This document shows positions 43,871-51,191 of a stretch of 64,000 nt of DNA, one piece after another. A program made the translations under genes and the position numbers. The notes below the pieces were generated by a model. That model worked only from the letters and a program-made list of their open reading frames with translations, did not search any database and was not told the DNA's origin. The stretch comes from a virus: positions 1 to 64,000 of IMG/VR virus record IMGVR_UViG_3300037189_013517; one strand, written 5' to 3'. The stretch's first letter is position 1. The number at the start of each line of letters is the position of its first letter.

Positions 43871-43983
43871 TCCCAATCGGGATGGGAACTGGTTGGTAGG
43901 CCCAGTTAAAACTACCACTTCATAAGAAAGGCTATGCCTTATGGATAGTTGTTTCTTAGACCTCGAGGGGTATTTCGAGGAAC
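43870..43983 (+). ncRNA. Structured RNA with H-type pseudoknot after pqqA
   Basis: Directly downstream of the pqqA stop are four elements. They are a hairpin ATCCC/GGGAT (43870-43883), an H-type pseudoknot with stems AACTGG/CCAGTT (43887-43892 with 43902-43907) and GGTAG/CTACC (43895-43899 with 43912-43916), a hairpin AAGGC/GCCTT (43928-43940) and a hairpin CCTCGA/TCGAGG (43961-43980). No T tract follows closely. This explains the roughly 150 bp gap before the next well-supported start (44025). Function unknown: mRNA stabiliser, regulatory RNA or remnant of host leader. Confidence 0.6.
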
Positions 43984-44024
43984 GTAATCGTAATTTTTTA
44001 AACTCGCTTAATCAAGGAGCATAT

Positions 44025-44249
44025 ATGTTAGCATACGCAAACATGGCTATAGATGCCATTCAAAATTCTAAAAAAGCTTTTCTCACTACCTTTGTTAAAG
44101 AAGATTCTGTAAGAAAACCACTCGAACAATTTGTAGAATCACAGGGTTCTTTTGCAAGACAAATCGCAAAAACAAACTGGGATTTTGCTGAGGCGGTTAT
44201 CAATACTTCCCACAAAGCATTCCTTAGTTCTAAAACTGATACTAAATAA
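44025..44249 (+). CDS. Small phasin-like helical protein
   Basis: 74 residues from ATG 44025, which has AAGGAG upstream. A longer frame from 43941 runs through RNA-like sequence and lacks a ribosome site. LEQFVESQGSFARQIAKTNW followed by DFAEAV resembles phasin-type helices that coat polyhydroxyalkanoate granules. The similarity is weak, and it could simply be a helical phage protein. It is 11 bp upstream of hsp20. Confidence 0.55.
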   Translation: MLAYANMAIDAIQNSKKAFLTTFVKEDSVRKPLEQFVESQGSFARQIAKTNWDFAEAVINTSHKAFLSSKTDTK

Positions 44250-44259
44250 GGAGAGAGAA

Positions 44260-44754
44260 ATGACTTTTGTACCTACTTTTTTCGGAAAAGATTTTGACAA
44301 ATTTTTTGTAGGATTTGACGATCAATTTAATCGTCTATCCAAAATACATGATGACATCACAAAAAATATTCCAAATTATCCCCCATATAATATTAAGAAA
44401 ACTGGCGACAATAACTATACAATTGAATTGGCAGTTGCAGGTTTTGCAAAACAGGATATTGAGATTGAATTTGCTGACGATAAGTTAATCGTTAAGGGCA
44501 GTACATCTGACGATGCAGATTCAGATTATTTGTTTAAAGGAATCGCTGGTCGTAACTTTACTCGTACCTTTGCATTGAACGATCAAATTGAAATTAAAGG
44601 TGCAGAACTATTTAATGGTATGCTTCAAATTGCTTTAGAAAGAATTATTCCTGAGCATAAGAAGCCGAAAAAAATTGAAGTAAAAGATACAAGTGAAGTA
44701 ACTCCAAAGAATTCTAAGAAAGAACTTTTGTTGGAGGATGTAAATGATAAATGA
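44260..44754 (+). CDS. Small heat-shock protein Hsp20 (alpha-crystallin)
   Basis: 164 residues from ATG 44260, preceded by AAGGAGAGAG. YNIKKTGDNNYTIELAVAGF followed by AKQDIEIE is the start of the alpha-crystallin domain, and the middle strand DKLIVKGS, RNFTRTFAL and NGMLQIALERIIPE complete it. A Lys-rich tail follows. Hsp20 genes are common in marine T4-like phages and probably assist capsid protein folding late in infection. Confidence 0.93.
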   Translation: MTFVPTFFGKDFDKFFVGFDDQFNRLSKIHDDITKNIPNYPPYNIKKTGDNNYTIELAVAGFAKQDIEIEFADDKLIVKGSTSDDADSDYLFKGIAGRNFTRTFALNDQIEIKGAELFNGMLQIALERIIPEHKKPKKIEVKDTSEVTPKNSKKELLLEDVNDK

Positions 44755-44908
44755 TCTCTTCGGCTGGGTTAAAGGGATCTTTGAACATAGTTATGCAACT
44801 GAATTAGAAAATTATATTATTCTGCATAATCCAAAAGACGGCGCAGATGTGGAAAGATTGACCGTGCAATATAATCAACGCATGGCAAGAGAAAACTTTA
44901 GCAATTAA
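44744..44908 (+). CDS. Small hypothetical protein
   Basis: 54 residues beginning MINDLFGWVKGIFEHSYATE, with GGAGGATG upstream and an 11 bp overlap with hsp20. Helical and mildly amphipathic, ending QRMARENFSN. No family recognised. It is followed by a UUCG hairpin. Confidence 0.65.
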   Translation: MINDLFGWVKGIFEHSYATELENYIILHNPKDGADVERLTVQYNQRMARENFSN

Positions 44909-44911
44909 AAA

Positions 44912-44931
44912 GAGTGGGCTTCGGCCCACTC
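44912..44931 (+). terminator. UUCG-loop hairpin
   Basis: GAGTGGGC-TTCG-GCCCACTC, a perfect 8 bp stem between the small gene and the LSm-like gene. There is no T tract; it may be a transcript-end stabiliser or attenuator. Confidence 0.6.
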
Positions 44932-44950
44932 AAATACTTGAGAGGAAATT

Positions 44951-45259
44951 ATGGTTAAGATTTTAAAATTTATGTCGGGTGAAGAAGTTGTAGGTCAAAT
45001 TACTAAGAGCCCAGAAGATTCTCTTATTACTATGAGAAAACCCTGCGCAATTATGTTGATAGGATCTAAGTCATCCCCGGATCAACATTCAATGGCATTA
45101 ATCCCCTATGCAGCATATACTAAAGATCACGAAATTAAAATTGATGCGCGGCACGTAATGTGGGAGGCGGAACTAGCAGATGACGTTCTGAATCAATATA
45201 ATGCGTTATTTGGTTCGGGTATTCAGATTGTAACTGGTCAGAATTCTTCCCAGTTTTAA
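44951..45259 (+). CDS. LSm-like fold small phage protein
   Basis: 102 residues. MVKILKFMSGEEVVGQITKS, then an ITMRKPCAIML strand and MALIPYA resemble an Sm/LSm core and the N-terminal domain of the protein at 9816. A C-terminal VLNQYNALFGSGIQI helix follows. Possible RNA-binding role is inferred from fold resemblance only. Its last 125 bp overlap the convergent leftward gene at 45135. GAGAGGAAATT precedes the ATG. Confidence 0.65.
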   Translation: MVKILKFMSGEEVVGQITKSPEDSLITMRKPCAIMLIGSKSSPDQHSMALIPYAAYTKDHEIKIDARHVMWEAELADDVLNQYNALFGSGIQIVTGQNSSQF

Positions 45260-46031
45260 TTTCGCAATCAATCCATTTTAAATTGTTATACCAAACATAC
45301 CCAGGGTAACCCTTGGGTATTAAGCATCGACCAAGTTCAGGTTTTGCATCAATGCGAATTTGTACTACAGCCCAAATTAACCAACAAATATAAAGTATAG
45401 CTACAAATGACATGCTCCAACAATATGCTTTGTATTTAAGTTTTTTTATTTGTTTTCTTTTTATAATTGCAAGTTGAGAATTTCTTCTCATCTCTGCTGA
45501 AATTGCAATTGCCTGTTCTTTACCTACTACTTCCATCATTGCTTGCACTTCTGTCCAAAGAGCACCTAACTCAGGCGGACTTTGATATACCATAATTTCA
45601 CGCAACTCTGTACCCATTGCATCCAATTGCTTTTTAAGTAGAACGCGTTGCAATGCACGTTTGCCTATACTATCTTCACCGTGATAAACCTCAGTTTTAC
45701 TACGACGTTCTTCTTCTTCAAATATTGCATAGCATTTATGTAGATTGTCAAAATATACACCCAACTGCTCACCAATCTGCGTGTAGATATTAGACGTCTC
45801 GCCATCTTGCTTGTTTAGACGTATGATGCGATTTTTTTCTTCTATAAGCTGATTTTGCTCAGCTACAGTCGGAGGACGATCTTTATGTGCAGTATGAAAC
45901 TGATCATCAAGATCCTTCAGAACATCTTTAATGTCCCCCGCTGCGCCTTTTATATCCTTGTAAAGTTTACAACCTTCTTTAACAAGTTTTACTGCCCCAT
46001 TCGCAAGAGCGAATAGTGTTAATGGATCCAT
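45135..46031 (-). CDS. Membrane-anchored coiled-coil protein
   Basis: 298 residues on the minus strand. Residues 1-200 are helical and charged, with coiled-coil character (EEERRSKTEVYHG, ELREIM). A transmembrane helix lies near 207-228 (SMSFVAILYICWLIWAVVQI) after a basic KRKQIKKLKYK patch, then a roughly 70-residue outside domain with two Cys. It is the last gene of the leftward lysis cassette. Marine phages often carry such a protein here; the function is unknown. Its 3' end runs 125 bp into the rightward LSm-like gene. Confidence 0.68.
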   Translation of the reverse strand: MDPLTLFALANGAVKLVKEGCKLYKDIKGAAGDIKDVLKDLDDQFHTAHKDRPPTVAEQNQLIEEKNRIIRLNKQDGETSNIYTQIGEQLGVYFDNLHKCYAIFEEEERRSKTEVYHGEDSIGKRALQRVLLKKQLDAMGTELREIMVYQSPPELGALWTEVQAMMEVVGKEQAIAISAEMRRNSQLAIIKRKQIKKLKYKAYCWSMSFVAILYICWLIWAVVQIRIDAKPELGRCLIPKGYPGYVWYNNLKWIDCEIKTGKNSDQLQSEYPNQITHYIDSERHLLVPPPTLRAAHQF

Positions 46032-46041
46032 CTTCCGTTAA

Positions 46042-46218
46042 TTACTTCTTTTCAGGTAATTTGGTGCCTTCTAACTTCTTATGGACCTTAATAGTTTTAC
46101 AGACTTCTTTTTCTTTTTTAGTCTTGTTATCAAATTCTTTGACACAAACTTTTTTTGTTTCTGCAGCAAAAACCGAAGTGGTTAATGCCAACAAAGTTAA
46201 TACTAGTAATTTTTTCAT
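46042..46218 (-). CDS. Small secreted protein
   Basis: 58 residues on the minus strand, ATG complement at 46216-46218 with AAGGAAAAG upstream. MKKLLVLTLLALTTSVFAAE is a signal peptide with a probable cleavage after VFA. The mature part is Lys-rich with two Cys (KVCVKEF, KEVCKTI). Likely periplasmic; function unknown. It overlaps the next cassette gene by 4 bp. Confidence 0.75.
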   Translation of the reverse strand: MKKLLVLTLLALTTSVFAAETKKVCVKEFDNKTKKEKEVCKTIKVHKKLEGTKLPEKK

Positions 46219-46439
46219 TTCTTTTCCTTGGTAACAAATTTTTCGGATGCGGTGAATCCTAGTCCACCTATAACAATATACATCATTGTATCAAAAGTCT
46301 GGGGATTAACCTTCTTTTCAAAAAACATTTCTGCAATGAATCCTGTAGCAAGTAGAATGAATGCCAAAAAAGTAATCATTCTTTTGCTACTAGGATTATT
46401 CTCACCCTCTCCTGATAACATTTTCGAGAGGAAGTTCAT
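46215..46439 (-). CDS. Holin-like two-helix membrane protein
   Basis: 74 residues. Two hydrophobic helices (MITFLAFILLATGFIAEMFF; MMYIVIGGLGFTA) follow a short polar N-terminus with SSKR, ending in a Lys-rich tail. Size, topology and position in the endolysin cassette fit a holin or antiholin. This is a topology-based inference. Confidence 0.65.
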   Translation of the reverse strand: MNFLSKMLSGEGENNPSSKRMITFLAFILLATGFIAEMFFEKKVNPQTFDTMMYIVIGGLGFTASEKFVTKEKK

Positions 46440-46907
46440 TTAGACCTCAGGGTGGGGAGGTTGAGCTGGAGCAGGTTTACCACCGAACCCTTGAGATACT
46501 ACACCGTTTTCCATATAAACCCATTCGCCAGATTTTGCTGAAGGTGCAGCTGATACTGTAGGGGTTACTTGCACAATAGGCTCTGCCTTTGCAACTGATG
46601 GTGGTTCTGGTGGCGGAGTGTAAGGTTTGTTCGCAGCATCAATCGCTTTACCACGCAAATCTTTGTCATCGCCTGCAAGCATAATGCCTGATAATGTACC
46701 AGTTAAGAATGTTGCTACAGGAATAATAAGTTCAAAAAACTTATTGTCCACGGGACTCATGCCATTCATTGGTTGTGTGACAAAGATTAAACTATATAGA
46801 ACAACGAATACAATTCCAAAAAGCGTTAATCCTAGAATTATACCAATAAAAAATTTTAATCTTGCATTTAGTTCTTCGGTTGTATATTTTTCTTGTGCGA
46901 ATATCAT
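46440..46907 (-). CDS. Membrane protein with Pro-rich tail (lysis cassette)
   Basis: 155 residues. Two hydrophobic helices lie near 19-43 (FFIGIILGLTLFGIVFVVLY) and 62-78 (LIIPVATFLTGTLSGIML), followed by a GDDKDLRGKA linker and a long Pro/Ala/Val-rich region. It could be a second holin-like or spanin-associated membrane protein. It abuts the 46215 gene directly and overlaps the lipoprotein gene by 4 bp. Confidence 0.65.
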   Translation of the reverse strand: MIFAQEKYTTEELNARLKFFIGIILGLTLFGIVFVVLYSLIFVTQPMNGMSPVDNKFFELIIPVATFLTGTLSGIMLAGDDKDLRGKAIDAANKPYTPPPEPPSVAKAEPIVQVTPTVSAAPSAKSGEWVYMENGVVSQGFGGKPAPAQPPHPEV

Positions 46908-47092
46908 TTATTTCCTCCAGTTTTATCTTTTACATAGTGTTTTAAATCTTCAGGGCATGTACCATTTGCGGTGCAGTATGGTTTCTGACACATCTTTTCA
47001 CCCCAATTTTCAGGGTCTTGGCAAGGATATCGATAACCTTCCTTACATGCAAAGAGAGTAAGTGGTAATAATAGAAGTAGTAAATATTTCAT
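46904..47092 (-). CDS. Small lipoprotein (possible spanin component)
   Basis: 62 residues. MKYLLLLLLPLTLFACKEGY contains a lipobox (LFAC, Cys16). The mature domain has several Cys (YPCQDPENWGEKMCQKPYCT) and ends in Lys/Gly. I recall this Cys-rich lipoprotein in many marine phage lysis cassettes. An o-spanin (Rz1-like) role is plausible but not established. It overlaps the endolysin stop by one base. Confidence 0.75.
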   Translation of the reverse strand: MKYLLLLLLPLTLFACKEGYRYPCQDPENWGEKMCQKPYCTANGTCPEDLKHYVKDKTGGNK

Positions 47093-47709
47093 TAATGTAC
47101 TCCCAACACGTGAAGTGCGTGAGCATAATGTTTCTTACGATCTTCAAGTCCTATGGTGCCACCGTTAATGATCTTAGTCATCTTTTCGATGTCGCCTTTA
47201 TCCGCCCACTGATTAAGTTTATTGGTTTCCCAAAACCAGCAAGCGGATTGTGCGGCACCTTCGAACGTTGCCATATATTCTGCAGCTTCTTCTGGAGAAA
47301 TTTCAAGTGATGCTGCAAACCAAGTGTAATTTGTTTTACCAGTCAATTGAATTAGTCCACGACCACGATATTTGAATCCATCGCCAGATGCTTCATTCCC
47401 ATTACCCATGCGGTCGGCATAGATTTTGTTTGCAATCTTTTGAGGGTTCTTTTCGTATGCTTTAGCAGTTCCAATGTCTTTGAAGTATTTTCCAAATATC
47501 TTCATTAGACTTTCTGCTTTGTAGTTCAGATTCTCAGAGAGGAAGATAAACCCGCCGGATTCATGAGCACATTGTGCAATGAATGCTGCGATTCTCTGAG
47601 GGGTATTGATTTCATAATCCGGAAGCAATTGACTGAGTGCATGATGCCATTGGTCAATGTATGGATTTTTTGGAAGTAGTTGTTTTAGCTGTTCTTTTGT
47701 CAGTTCCAT
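47092..47709 (-). CDS. Endolysin, GH19 chitinase-like lysozyme
   Basis: 205 residues from the minus-strand ATG at 47707-47709, preceded by AAGGAT. A longer frame to 47760 lacks a ribosome site. IAAFIAQCAHESGGFIFLSE contains the catalytic Glu50, and GFKYRGRGLIQLTGKTNY is the GH19 signature. It cleaves peptidoglycan glycan strands. First gene of the leftward cassette, downstream of the minus-strand late promoter. There is no signal peptide, so it would depend on the holin. Confidence 0.93.
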   Translation of the reverse strand: MELTKEQLKQLLPKNPYIDQWHHALSQLLPDYEINTPQRIAAFIAQCAHESGGFIFLSENLNYKAESLMKIFGKYFKDIGTAKAYEKNPQKIANKIYADRMGNGNEASGDGFKYRGRGLIQLTGKTNYTWFAASLEISPEEAAEYMATFEGAAQSACWFWETNKLNQWADKGDIEKMTKIINGGTIGLEDRKKHYAHALHVLGVH

Positions 47710-47805
47710 TTTAGAATCCTTAATGTTTACGAAGTGTGCCGGTCCCAGATATGGGGTCAACTCAGGAAAACGTAATAAAGAATTCTATAAAAAGCACTGA
47801 TAAAT

Positions 47806-47824
47806 GGATTACTTTAAGTAATCC
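47806..47824. promoter_or_regulatory. Perfect 9 bp inverted repeat in divergent promoter region
   Basis: GGATTACTT-T-AAGTAATCC, a perfect palindrome six bases left of the minus-strand late element, between the lysis and polymerase genes. Possible operator, or a 5' stem of the lysis transcript. Confidence 0.5.
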
Positions 47825-47829
47825 CACAA

Positions 47830-47837
47830 TATTTATA
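47830..47837 (-). promoter_or_regulatory. Minus-strand T4-type late promoter for lysis cassette
   Basis: TATTTATA on the plus strand is exact TATAAATA on the minus strand, about 120 bp upstream of the endolysin ATG. It directly abuts the -35 box of the rightward early promoter. Confidence 0.8.
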
Positions 47838-47866
47838 TTGACAGGGTTATATAGATATATTATAAT
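47838..47866 (+). promoter_or_regulatory. Consensus sigma70 early promoter for DNA polymerase
   Basis: Perfect TTGACA, 17 bp spacer, perfect TATAAT, 30 bp upstream of the gp43 start. Confidence 0.93.
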
Positions 47867-47896
47867 TAGCATAGAAATATAAAGTTAAGGAGTTCT

Positions 47897-50386
47897 ATGA
47901 AGTTCTACACTAGTGTGAATCAGTATGGTAACAGTATCCTAGTTCGTGGGGTAAATAACGGGAAAAAGGTGCAAGACCGAGTACCCTTTAAACCAAGTAT
48001 TTTTGTAAAATCTCAGAACCCAAGTAAATATAAATCTTTATATGGTCAGGACTTAGAATCTATTCGGTTCGAAAGTATTAATGAGGCCAAAGAATATGTT
48101 AATCGTTATAAGGATGTGGATAACTTTCCTATCTTTGGTAACACAAATTTTGCATATCAATATATTACAGAAACATTTCCAAATGATATTGAATTTGATA
48201 TCTCTGAGATTAAAACTTGGTCTTTGGATATTGAGACTTCTGCAGACTTAGGATTCCCCGATGTTGCAACAGCACAGGAAAAAGTATTACTTATAACTAT
48301 ACAGGACTATGCCACAAAGGACTTAGTTACCTTTGGGCTTAATGAGTATGAACCTAAAAGCGAAAGACATAAGTATATCGCATGTAAAGACGAATTTACC
48401 CTACTTAAAAAATTTGTAGAATATATTTCCAATGATCATCCTCATATTATCACGGGTTGGAATGTAGAGTTTTTTGATATACCTTATCTTTGTAATCGTA
48501 TTAATAGAATACTAGGAGAAGATTATCTTCTTCAACTTTCGCCGTGGAAAATAGTTAAAGAAAAGAATATCATCAAATTAAAGAAAGAAAATATTTCATT
48601 TGATCTTATTGGTATTGCTATTCTAGATTATCTTGATCTATATAAGAAGTTTACTTATACTAATCAGGAATCATATAAATTAGATCATATCGCAAAGGTA
48701 GAATTGGGAAAAGAAAAATTATCATATGAAGGAACCTTCACAGAGTTTTATCGAAATGATTGGAATAGATTTGTAGACTATAACGTTCGAGATGTAGAAC
48801 TTGTAGATGAACTTGAAGAACGTATGAAGTTAATTGAACTTATTCTTACAATGGCGTATGACGCAAAGAGCAATTATATTGATATCTTCTCTGCAGTACG
48901 AACTTGGGATTGTATTCTTTATAATGAGCTATGGAAAAAGAATATCGTCGTACATCAACGAGAAGAGAAAATGGGCAGGGCGATCGCAGGGGCGTATGTT
49001 AAAGAACCTATCCCCGGTAAGTATAATTGGGTAGTATCTTTTGATGCAACAAGTCTGTATCCTAGTATCATTATGCAATATAATATGTCTCCCGAGACAA
49101 TTATGAATCAGTATTTTGAATACTTCGATATTGAGATGAGGCATCTTTTAGACGGTAGTCAAAATCTTGAAGAATTAGATAAGCGCAATTTTTGTATGAC
49201 ATCTAATGGTAGATGTTTTAAACGAGATAAGCAGGGAGTATTTCCTGCCATTGTACAAAAACTATTTGATGATAGAACAAAATATAAGAAGTTAATGCTT
49301 GAAGCACAATCTCAGTATGAGGAAACAAAAAATAAGCATTGGCAAAAAGAAATATCCAAATATAATAATTTTCAGATGGCTCGAAAGATTCAGATGAATT
49401 CGTTATTTGGTGCAATGGCTAATGAATATTTTAGATTTTATGATGACCATATTGCAGAAGGTATCACACTTACAGGTCAGTATATAATCCAAAAGATAGG
49501 TAGAGCATTAGATGATTATCTAAATAAGATATGTGGAACTAAAGATCATAGTTATTCTTTTTATTCTGATACTGATTCTTGCTATGTCACACTTGATCCG
49601 TTGGTGAAGAAATTTTACAAAGATCAACCTCCAGAAAAAGTTGTAGAAATACTTGATAAAATCTGCGAGGATAAAATTCAGGAAATACTAAATAAAACTT
49701 GTGATCAGATTGCAGATTATACTAATGCGTTTGATAAAAAGATTACGTTTAAGAGAGAAGCAATTGCGGAAACAGGTGTTTGGGTAGCAAAGAAACGATA
49801 TGCGTTGAATGTATATAACAATGAGGGTGTCCAATATAAGGAACCTAAGTTGAAGGTTATGGGACTTGAGATTGTTAGATCTTCTACACCCGAGCCTGTA
49901 CGAGATGCTCTGAGAGAAGCGGTTAAATTGATCTTAACCAAAGATGAAGATACTCTGCAGCGATTTATTATGGACTTCGAAACAAAGTATAAAAAATTAG
50001 AACCAGAACTTATATCTTTTCCCAGAGGAGTTAACGGATTAGATAAATATACTGATAGAGCAAATATATATAAGCAAGCAACCCCGATGCATGTTAGGGG
50101 CGCGCTTCTTTATAATTTTTATTTGGATAAGTATGATCTAGGTAAAAAATATGAGAGAATTAAAGAGGGAGATAAAATTAAATTTATTTACCTCAAAGAA
50201 CCCAATACTATTGGTGAAAATTGTATAGCTTTTAATTCTGTTATTCCTCCGGAAATGGATCTGAAGAAGTACTCAGATTATGATACGATGTTTTCTAAAT
50301 CCTTTCTAGAACCATTGACTACAATATTAAATGGTATTGGTTGGTCGGCGAAGCCGCAAGCAACCCTAGAAGGATTATTTGGATGA
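47897..50386 (+). CDS. 43: DNA polymerase gp43 (family B)
   Basis: 829 residues (T4: 898). The exonuclease motif is TWSLDIETS (about 107-115), polymerase motif A is DATSLYPSIIMQYN (about 381-394), motif B is KIQMNSLFGAMANEYFRFYD, and motif C is YSDTDSCYV (about 555-563). The C-terminal end SAKPQATLEGLFG is a clamp-binding tail like that of T4. An early promoter precedes it. The following nuclease start overlaps its stop by 4 bp. Confidence 0.97.
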   Translation: MKFYTSVNQYGNSILVRGVNNGKKVQDRVPFKPSIFVKSQNPSKYKSLYGQDLESIRFESINEAKEYVNRYKDVDNFPIFGNTNFAYQYITETFPNDIEFDISEIKTWSLDIETSADLGFPDVATAQEKVLLITIQDYATKDLVTFGLNEYEPKSERHKYIACKDEFTLLKKFVEYISNDHPHIITGWNVEFFDIPYLCNRINRILGEDYLLQLSPWKIVKEKNIIKLKKENISFDLIGIAILDYLDLYKKFTYTNQESYKLDHIAKVELGKEKLSYEGTFTEFYRNDWNRFVDYNVRDVELVDELEERMKLIELILTMAYDAKSNYIDIFSAVRTWDCILYNELWKKNIVVHQREEKMGRAIAGAYVKEPIPGKYNWVVSFDATSLYPSIIMQYNMSPETIMNQYFEYFDIEMRHLLDGSQNLEELDKRNFCMTSNGRCFKRDKQGVFPAIVQKLFDDRTKYKKLMLEAQSQYEETKNKHWQKEISKYNNFQMARKIQMNSLFGAMANEYFRFYDDHIAEGITLTGQYIIQKIGRALDDYLNKICGTKDHSYSFYSDTDSCYVTLDPLVKKFYKDQPPEKVVEILDKICEDKIQEILNKTCDQIADYTNAFDKKITFKREAIAETGVWVAKKRYALNVYNNEGVQYKEPKLKVMGLEIVRSSTPEPVRDALREAVKLILTKDEDTLQRFIMDFETKYKKLEPELISFPRGVNGLDKYTDRANIYKQATPMHVRGALLYNFYLDKYDLGKKYERIKEGDKIKFIYLKEPNTIGENCIAFNSVIPPEMDLKKYSDYDTMFSKSFLEPLTTILNGIGWSAKPQATLEGLFG

Positions 50387-51141
50387 AAAAACTATTAGCA
50401 CTTTTATTACTACCCTTAACAGTATTAGCAAATCCTATTGATGATAAATGTCCCCAGTTTGTTTATAATGGAGCACCCGTCAGTAAATTAACAGAAACAC
50501 AATACATATGTAAAAAGAATTATGCCATTAACTATCGGTATAATACTAAGACAGCAGAATATGTTGTTCAGCATATCACATTAGAATCAATTACTGGTCC
50601 TGCAAAACGCAAAGATGATTTTAGACCAGACCCAGCAATACCAGAACAACACAGAAGTTTATTATCCGATTACGCAGGCCAACCATATGACAGAGGTCAT
50701 TTGGCACCCGGTGCAGATAATAATGCGAATGATGAAATCATGAGTGAAAGTTTCTTCTTAAGCAATATGGTTCCCCAAGTACCTAATCATAATAGAGGTA
50801 TTTGGAAACAACTAGAAACCGCAGTGCGTGGTTGGGTTAAAGAAGGTAAAGACATATACGTAGTTAGTGGAACAGTATATGAAACTCAATATTCAAAGAT
50901 TGGTAAAAGCGAAGTAGGTGTGCCAAATGGTATGTGGAAGGTTATTCTTGATGCCAAAACAAATAAAGCAATTGCTTTTATGTTTCCTAACGCTCCATTA
51001 CCAGTAAAAGATTTACCTAAGTATGCAACAACCGTAAGAGAAGTTGAACAGAAAACGGGTTTGAATTTTCATCCAAAAATGAAAGATGACTCTACGGAAA
51101 CAACCTTGCCAAATTTAAAAGAATGGTCAGGCTTGCAGTAG
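50383..51141 (+). CDS. Secreted DNA/RNA non-specific endonuclease (NUC/EndoG type)
   Basis: 252 residues from ATG 50383 in the gp43 stop. MKKLLALLLLPLTVLANP is a signal peptide. YDRGHLAPGADNNAN contains the catalytic His of the DRGH motif, and LSNMVPQVPNHNRGIWKQLE supplies the Asn/metal residue. Exported nucleases of this family degrade DNA outside the cytoplasm. In a phage this could clear host DNA at lysis or block superinfecting DNA in the periplasm, both of which are inference. Confidence 0.88.
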   Translation: MKKLLALLLLPLTVLANPIDDKCPQFVYNGAPVSKLTETQYICKKNYAINYRYNTKTAEYVVQHITLESITGPAKRKDDFRPDPAIPEQHRSLLSDYAGQPYDRGHLAPGADNNANDEIMSESFFLSNMVPQVPNHNRGIWKQLETAVRGWVKEGKDIYVVSGTVYETQYSKIGKSEVGVPNGMWKVILDAKTNKAIAFMFPNAPLPVKDLPKYATTVREVEQKTGLNFHPKMKDDSTETTLPNLKEWSGLQ

Positions 51142-51167
51142 ACAAAAACTATGTTTTATATTATAAT
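51139..51167 (+). promoter_or_regulatory. Sigma70-type promoter for uvsX
   Basis: TAGACA, 17 bp spacer, TATAAT, 24 bp before the uvsX ATG; overlaps the end of the nuclease gene. Confidence 0.8.
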
Positions 51168-51191
51168 TAGATTATTACTTAAGGAGATATA

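Noticed and set aside
43941-44024. N-terminal extension of the phasin-like gene from ATG 43941
   Set aside because: That ATG lies in a hairpin without a ribosome site, whereas ATG 44025 has AAGGAG; the extension reads through RNA-like sequence.
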